Below are positions 17,133 through 20,541 of a stretch of DNA of 20,541 bases, one piece after another. The position numbers and the translations under genes were made by a program. The stretch comes from a virus. Each line of letters starts with the position of its first letter. Position 1 is the stretch's first letter. The notes beneath the pieces are model-generated. The model saw nothing but the letters and a program-made list of their open reading frames with translations, ran no database searches and was not told the origin of the DNA. The DNA lies in IMG/VR virus record IMGVR_UViG_3300025079_000036, positions 1 through 20,541 of that record; one strand, written 5' to 3'.

Positions 17133-17338
17133 TAGTCAAACCTACCTAAAAATCCTTGACGCCCACCAGAGAATAAAGACCTACGAGTGCCTTTAGTTTT
17201 CCTTCTTGTTAGTACATCAGAAATATCTTCCCGCTTTTGCTCTGCGCGATCCTCTATTTTCTCACGTTCTAAATCGTCAGCCTCTACACGTTGTTCAGCC
17301 GAAGCTTGTTTTTGCTGTCTGCTAGGGCCAAAACACAT
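17132..17338 (-). CDS. Small MCFG-type protein, possible T7 gp6.7-like virion protein (68 aa)
   Basis: Begins MCFGPSRQQKQ, followed by a highly charged helix (EADDLEREKIEDRAEQKRED), and ends RRKTKGTRRSLFSGGRQGF. From memory, T7 gp6.7, a small ejected virion protein encoded shortly upstream of the T7 portal gene, also begins MCF and has a basic Gly/Ser C-terminus. Such MCFG proteins commonly precede portals in podophages. A strong AAAGGAG site precedes the ATG after a 58-nt gap from TerL, and the stop overlaps the portal start. A second MCFG protein is encoded at 19422-19613. The ejection role is inferred from this resemblance; no enzymatic motif is seen. Confidence 0.65.
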   Translation of the reverse strand: MCFGPSRQQKQASAEQRVEADDLEREKIEDRAEQKREDISDVLTRRKTKGTRRSLFSGGRQGFLGRFD

Positions 17339-17396
17339 AGCGATCTCCTTTGTTTATTCTTCGTAAGCACAAAAACCACAAAACATCAATGGAAAA

Positions 17397-18920
17397 CTAC
17401 ATCCTTGCCCAGAAGCTAGGCTTCTTTCTTGAGCTACCACCCCTATTGAATACATCAAAGCTACGTTTTGCTACTACTGGTACTGCTGGTTTCTGTGAGT
17501 TCATCAAGGCTCTACCCTCACCAGCGCCTAGAAATAGGTACTGCGCTGCGTCGTGAACGTGGCTAAACATATTCTTGTCAGGTTTATCTGCATAACGCTC
17601 ACCTGATACTTCCATACGCTTGTAGGCATACCCACCTTCAAATCCTTTAATAAGCTGTGGGCATCGCCTATCAATTAAAAGCACTGGCTTACCTTCGGAC
17701 ATCTTGGTTAGCTGGGAAGAGACAGCTTCAAGTCGAAGATCAACAGAGTTGGAGGGCGCTGGGAACGCCTTCAAGCCAGCACCACGCAGAATGTGAAAGG
17801 GTGTGGATTCATCAGTCTGCGCTCTAAAGTCACCAGCAGGATCGCCATATATAATAACATCCCCCGCAGCAGCATAACGTGTAGATAGCTCATTCCTCAT
17901 AACTTCGGCAAATCTCACTATGCCCATGTCAATAGCTACGATCTCTGACTGTAAGAACCAGCGTCCTCGTATCTTCTGACCAAATACTGCTGCTGGTGTA
18001 AGCCCAAAGTCAACGCCAACATAGACAGGAACCCCTGCCGCTACTGGTATTTCCTCATCAGCTACATGGATTTCTGGTGCAAACATAGGATACACAGGCT
18101 TTCCGTCTTGAATGTGGCCCAATCTATTCATCACATATACATCAATCCAGCTTTTAGTCTTACCTTGAATAAGGTTTGGATAGTAAGACTTCATCATGTT
18201 CTTAGTGTTCTCAGCATTAGAGTTAGGAACGTAGTCTTTTATTTCTCCGTCTTCGTCTCTGGCCTCGACCATTCCAGAGGGCTGCGTAAAGAACTTCCAG
18301 TTGTCTGGTTTAACCAGCATCTTAGCTTGCTCACGCGGAATATGATCTGGCACTGGAACCTCTCCAGCCATGATCGGCCACCAGTGATCTTCCTCAGGAG
18401 CGTTGGTATCGGCAATAACGCCAGTCCAAGAAGGGCCACCATCACGCATTGAAGGGTAACGACCAACACGCATTGTGCAGGCATCAATAATACTTTTCGG
18501 AAGCTCACGCGCCTCATTAATCCAGACACCAGTAAGCTCAAGAGATAATAGTTTTTTAACATCTTCTGGCCTATCAAGAGCTAAGAAAAGAACCTCAAGG
18601 TCTATGTCACCTTTTTTTATGTGATGGGTATATGGCACAGACCAAGTGAACTTACCCCAATCTGCTTCGGGAAACCAATCTAACCAAGTCTTGATTGTAG
18701 TAGTTCTAAGCTGGGGATTGGTGTTTCTAATAATTGCCCATCGACTATGGCGTATTCCGTCAGATGCTTTCTTCTGCTCAAGGGCGCGGCGAAACACTTC
18801 AACGCAGCAGCTAACAGATTTACCAGAACCTACGGGGCCTCTTATGCCACGAAAGAACGTGGTGTTTTTCATAAAAGCTTTTATTACATCGCCATCAGGC
18901 TTGTATTTAAATTCAGCCAT
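17397..18920 (-). CDS. terL: Terminase large subunit (ATPase-nuclease)
   Basis: Motor that pumps DNA into the prohead and cuts it. The N-terminal ATPase has Walker A GPVGSGKS at residues 28-35, a Walker B region at ELTGVWINEA (128-137, with the NEA variant common in this family) and a DTNAP coupling motif (171-175). The C-terminal RNase H-like nuclease shows its three acidic sites: D304 in VGVDFGLTPA, D360 in YGDPAG and D457 in SHVHDAAQYLF. The length of 507 aa is normal for a two-domain TerL. It begins in a TAATG overlap with the 52-codon gene and is followed by the MCFG-portal genes, so packaging genes precede the head genes. Confidence 0.95.
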   Translation of the reverse strand: MAEFKYKPDGDVIKAFMKNTTFFRGIRGPVGSGKSVSCCVEVFRRALEQKKASDGIRHSRWAIIRNTNPQLRTTTIKTWLDWFPEADWGKFTWSVPYTHHIKKGDIDLEVLFLALDRPEDVKKLLSLELTGVWINEARELPKSIIDACTMRVGRYPSMRDGGPSWTGVIADTNAPEEDHWWPIMAGEVPVPDHIPREQAKMLVKPDNWKFFTQPSGMVEARDEDGEIKDYVPNSNAENTKNMMKSYYPNLIQGKTKSWIDVYVMNRLGHIQDGKPVYPMFAPEIHVADEEIPVAAGVPVYVGVDFGLTPAAVFGQKIRGRWFLQSEIVAIDMGIVRFAEVMRNELSTRYAAAGDVIIYGDPAGDFRAQTDESTPFHILRGAGLKAFPAPSNSVDLRLEAVSSQLTKMSEGKPVLLIDRRCPQLIKGFEGGYAYKRMEVSGERYADKPDKNMFSHVHDAAQYLFLGAGEGRALMNSQKPAVPVVAKRSFDVFNRGGSSRKKPSFWARM

Positions 18921-19078
18921 TACTTCTTAGCTTTTTCATTTTTCTTTGCAGCAGTGTGAGCTTGAGAAAAACTTTTACCAGACCTCATTGCAACAGTCAT
19001 ATCTTTTATATGCTTTGCACTGTGATGCACCTTATGTTTCTTTAAAGCTGCAACTTGGCTTACCGTTAAGGCTGACAT
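18920..19078 (-). CDS. Small basic conserved phage protein (52 aa)
   Basis: A short gene that fills the space before TerL, found by reading the minus strand from the ATG at 19078. It encodes MSALTVSQVAALKKHKVHHS followed by AKHIKDMTVAMRSGKSFSQA and HTAAKKNEKAKK. It is Lys/His-rich (11 Lys and 5 His of 52), with the LKKH...AKH..M..AM..GKSF.QAH pattern that I recall from small proteins in many phages. Its ATG directly follows the previous TAG, and its TAA forms TAATG with TerL. Function unknown; DNA binding is plausible from its charge. Confidence 0.75.
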   Translation of the reverse strand: MSALTVSQVAALKKHKVHHSAKHIKDMTVAMRSGKSFSQAHTAAKKNEKAKK

Positions 19079-19225
19079 CTATGCTGTTCTTTTAAGAAGG
19101 CTTTTCTTCTTCTTAGGAAAGCCAGCTTTCATATTGGCATAGGACTTAGCAGTGACAGTAGAGTTTTTCTTGGAACGGCTAGTTCCAGCTTTCTTTCTTC
19201 TGTTCATGTTTTCATATAGGCTCAT
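19079..19225 (-). CDS. Small Lys-rich conserved phage protein (48 aa)
   Basis: Reads MSLYENMNRRKKAGTSRSKK, then NSTVTAKSYANMKAGFPKKK and a KSLLKRTA end. It has 15 Lys or Arg of 48 residues and no hydrophobic segment. The opening MSLYENM resembles a family of tiny phage proteins that open MSLYxNI. Its ATG overlaps the previous stop in TAATG at 19225, and its TAG is directly followed by the next ATG, so it fits the gene chain exactly. Function unknown; nucleic-acid binding would fit its charge. Confidence 0.75.
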   Translation of the reverse strand: MSLYENMNRRKKAGTSRSKKNSTVTAKSYANMKAGFPKKKKSLLKRTA

Positions 19226-19425
19226 TACCTTAATCCTTTATCTACGCCAAATTTAATCATACGCTCAACAACCTCAGGGCCAATGCTAGCAATAAGCTTG
19301 TCGCACTCTGTGTCAGTTACAAAGTTCTTACCATGCTTGGCTTCTACATAGGCGTAATGAGTCTTACGAACTATGCGGCGAAGAAGAGAGAGGTCTTCTA
19401 CGCTTATTGTGTTCAAGAAACTCAT
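19225..19425 (-). CDS. Conserved hypothetical protein (66 aa)
   Basis: MSFLNTISVEDLSLLRRIVR opens the protein, then KTHYAYVEAKHGKNFVTDTE and a CDKLIASIGPEVVERMIKFG segment. It is helical, with no signal or membrane segment. I recall similar small proteins from marine podophages but know no function. The start overlaps the previous stop as ATGA (19422-19425). It belongs to the small-gene cluster between TerS and TerL. Confidence 0.7.
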   Translation of the reverse strand: MSFLNTISVEDLSLLRRIVRKTHYAYVEAKHGKNFVTDTECDKLIASIGPEVVERMIKFGVDKGLR

Positions 19426-19613
19426 GTCTCGTTCATGAGAAGAGGAGTAAGAAGGGATCGTTTCTTCATTCCCTTACGCCGTACATCTCTAAGCTGGGAG
19501 GATGTACTCCCGCTTACTGAGGAACTCGGTTCCATTTTTAGCGAAGGAAGAGGATCATATGTCTTCTTCATTGCTTGATAGCGGCTTTCCGCGCTAGATC
19601 CACCAAAACACAT
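19422..19613 (-). CDS. Small MCFG-type protein, second copy (63 aa)
   Basis: Begins MCFGGSSAESRYQAMKK, has a low-complexity Ser/Thr middle (EPSSSVSGSTSSQ) and ends VRRKGMKKRSLLTPLLMNET. It shares the MCFG.S opening and an RRK...RSL basic block with the 68-aa protein before the portal (17132-17338), although the middles differ. Cys2 follows the initiator Met. It is joined by TAATG to the gene above and by ATGA to the one below. It may be a second small ejected protein in the style of T7 gp6.7 or gp7.3, which is inference. Confidence 0.6.
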   Translation of the reverse strand: MCFGGSSAESRYQAMKKTYDPLPSLKMEPSSSVSGSTSSQLRDVRRKGMKKRSLLTPLLMNET

Positions 19614-19882
19614 TACGACTTCTTATGCCTCCTTGCAAAGTTACGGGCAGCTTCAATAGAGCCAAAGCCCCACTTCTGTAATGCTAATGCTTTACGGGTA
19701 GGCTCACCGTTCGGTTTCTTCATCGGCCCCCTCATTCCAGCAAACCTTGCAGCGAAAGAAATACGTCGGGGATTAGTTCCCTTACTAACTGCTGGCTTAA
19801 GGTTAGCGCCCTCGGTTCTCTTAAAGTGAGCGCGACCAGCAGGAGTTAAACCACCAGTAGGACTTTTGTGTTCGCTACGCAT
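19613..19882 (-). CDS. DUF6321-like conserved phage protein (89 aa)
   Basis: Carries the pattern GGLTPAGRAHFKRTEGANLK (residues 10-29), then RRISFAARFAGMRGPMKKPN and GEPTRKALALQKWGF. This is the set of conserved blocks I know as DUF6321, a small family widespread in phages. It is basic, soluble and rich in Gly and Arg. The start overlaps the previous stop by 8 nt and the stop is part of TAATG with the MCFG gene. Its role is unknown; the position beside terminase genes suggests packaging or a virion-associated role. Confidence 0.75.
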   Translation of the reverse strand: MRSEHKSPTGGLTPAGRAHFKRTEGANLKPAVSKGTNPRRISFAARFAGMRGPMKKPNGEPTRKALALQKWGFGSIEAARNFARRHKKS

Positions 19883-20060
19883 CTTTGGACTTCTGCTCCT
19901 TAAGCATACTTTCTCTTAACGCCTTTAATCGCAATTTGTTAATTTCATTTGCAGAGAGAGAAACCCAAGCTTCATTCTTCTCCGTGGTGGGATCGTCAGC
20001 AATGAAAGCACCACTATCATCTCTAGCCCGTACCTTGTTAGAACTCTTCTTCTCAGCCAT
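19875..20060 (-). CDS. Conserved hypothetical protein (61 aa)
   Basis: MAEKKSSNKVRARDDSGAFI followed by ADDPTTEKNEAWVSLSANEI and a charged helix. The block GxFxADDPxTxxNEAWV recurs, from memory, in small proteins next to phage terminase genes. An AAAGGAG site lies about 8 nt before the ATG, the best ribosome site of the small cluster. It is the first gene after the 135-nt gap below TerS, hence probably the first of a co-transcribed run. Function unknown. Confidence 0.7.
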   Translation of the reverse strand: MAEKKSSNKVRARDDSGAFIADDPTTEKNEAWVSLSANEINKLRLKALRESMLKEQKSKDA

Positions 20061-20195
20061 AGCTCTTCTCCTTTGATCAAACCCTATACTAGAAAAAATA
20101 TAACTGGCAAACCTTTTTCCAGAATAATGCGAGTGGTGGACTATTACAGTAACTATGGCGGGTACTTTTTACCCCACCCCCCTGTTGCAACAGAA
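20061..20195 (-). other. Longest intergenic gap (135 nt): promoter-like site and small hairpin
   Basis: No gene fits here. A five-pair hairpin (GGGTA with TACCC, 20160-20174) lies just after the TerS stop but has no U-tract, so it is a poor terminator. A promoter-like pair lies at 20083-20110. The rest is AT-rich with a run of T on the minus strand. Confidence 0.5.
20083..20110 (-). promoter_or_regulatory. Weak sigma70-like promoter ahead of the small-gene/TerL cluster
   Basis: On the minus strand TTGCCA (20105-20110) is followed after 16 nt by TATAGG (20083-20088), 4 of 6 matches at each box and an AT-rich spacer. It would start transcription just before the 61-aa gene. The fit is modest and the site could be chance. 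Confidence 0.3.
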
Positions 20196-20541
20196 TCAAC
20201 CTAGGTCAATACTGACACGAATGTCACCAGCTACTTGCACTTGAGAGCGATCTATAGGCTTATACCCTGCTCTATCTAACAGATCCTTGCTAGCTTCTAG
20301 CTGAACGTACTCAGACTTAGCACCTGTGGCTAGCCTTCTTACAGTTCCAGCAGCCAATGTAGCACTCAGTCCGAACTCCTCATTCATTCTCTGCATCATG
20401 TATTGCTGCACATGAGCTAGCTTTAAAGCCTTGCTTGCAGTCACTCTTCCAGATTCGCCAGCTGCATATCCAGCCATCTCTGCGGCCTTACCTATGGTAC
20501 AGCCATTTGCTACGAGTGTGTCAATCAACGCTGTTTGTTTG
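20196..20541 (-). CDS. terS: Terminase small subunit, N-terminus cut by window edge
   Basis: DNA-recognition partner of TerL. The frame enters from the right edge reading KQTALIDTLVANGCTIGKAA, then EMAGYAAGESGRVTASKALK, LAHVQQYMMQRM and a C-terminal TVRRLATGAKSEYVQLEASK. The KQ.AL...L..G.....AA..AGYA segment followed by a helix is the helix-turn-helix pattern of TerS proteins. A TTG at 20528 is in frame, but the family pattern runs upstream of it, so the true start is beyond the window. The C-terminal end (DIRVSIDLG) is complete. TerL lies six genes downstream. Confidence 0.82.
   Translation of the reverse strand, partial: KQTALIDTLVANGCTIGKAAEMAGYAAGESGRVTASKALKLAHVQQYMMQRMNEEFGLSATLAAGTVRRLATGAKSEYVQLEASKDLLDRAGYKPIDRSQVQVAGDIRVSIDLG

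Noticed and set aside
18066-18577. Open frames overlapping TerL (128 codons plus strand, 112 codons minus strand)
   Set aside because: TerL has all ATPase and nuclease motifs in its own frame across this region; the alternatives are shadows.
14003-20195. ACTGTAA shared by the gap before the capsid gene and the gap after TerS
   Set aside because: Seven matching bases in two AT-rich gaps are expected by chance; surrounding bases differ.
1-20541. CRISPR array, tRNA gene, integrase, insertion sequence, toxin-antitoxin or anti-defence module
   Set aside because: None is visible: no regularly spaced repeats, no cloverleaf in the short gaps, and every sizeable frame is accounted for by structural or packaging genes.

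Overview
The window is a compact stretch of a tailed-phage (or prophage) genome from the T7-like podovirus group. It carries DNA packaging, head, tail and internal-core genes. Every supportable gene lies on the minus strand, so the genetic order runs from the right edge to the left. The evidence is the gene set itself: a TerL with intact Walker A and nuclease motifs, a Head-tail_con type portal, T7-like tubular tail proteins A and B, three internal-core proteins and a T7-gp17-like fibre N-terminus. The tail fibre and small-gene families resemble those I recall from marine alphaproteobacterial phages, so an uncultured marine podovirus is the most likely source; that is inference. No host marker, tRNA, integrase, CRISPR array or insertion sequence is visible.

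Layout in transcription order. (1) Packaging: the TerS C-terminal part (cut by the right edge), a 135-nt gap with a weak promoter-like site, six very small genes (61, 89, 63, 66, 48 and 52 codons) packed with stop/start overlaps, then TerL. (2) Head: a small Cys2 protein resembling T7 gp6.7, portal, a Bbp19-like protein, scaffold, a T7-gp13/GNAT-like protein overlapping scaffold, major capsid protein, and a putative decoration protein. (3) A strong GC hairpin, placed like the T7 terminator Tphi. (4) Tail and core: tail tubular protein A, tail tubular protein B (with inserted beta domains), and three internal virion proteins of 148, 1087 and 1328 aa. The last contains a HELHH zinc-protease-like site. 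(5) The tail fibre, open at the left edge.

The genes describe one assembly line. TerS and TerL drive DNA through the portal into a shell built by scaffold and capsid protein, tubes A and B close the portal, the core proteins are stored for ejection, and the fibre recognises the host. Gene packing is very tight: seven junctions are TAATG and two are ATGA, and no gap exceeds 135 nt. The terminase genes precede the portal, unlike T7, where they come last. The points that most deserve follow-up are the metalloprotease-like site in the gp16-sized core protein, the hairpin abutting the tubular A start codon, the pair of MCFG proteins, and the repeat architecture of the fibre.
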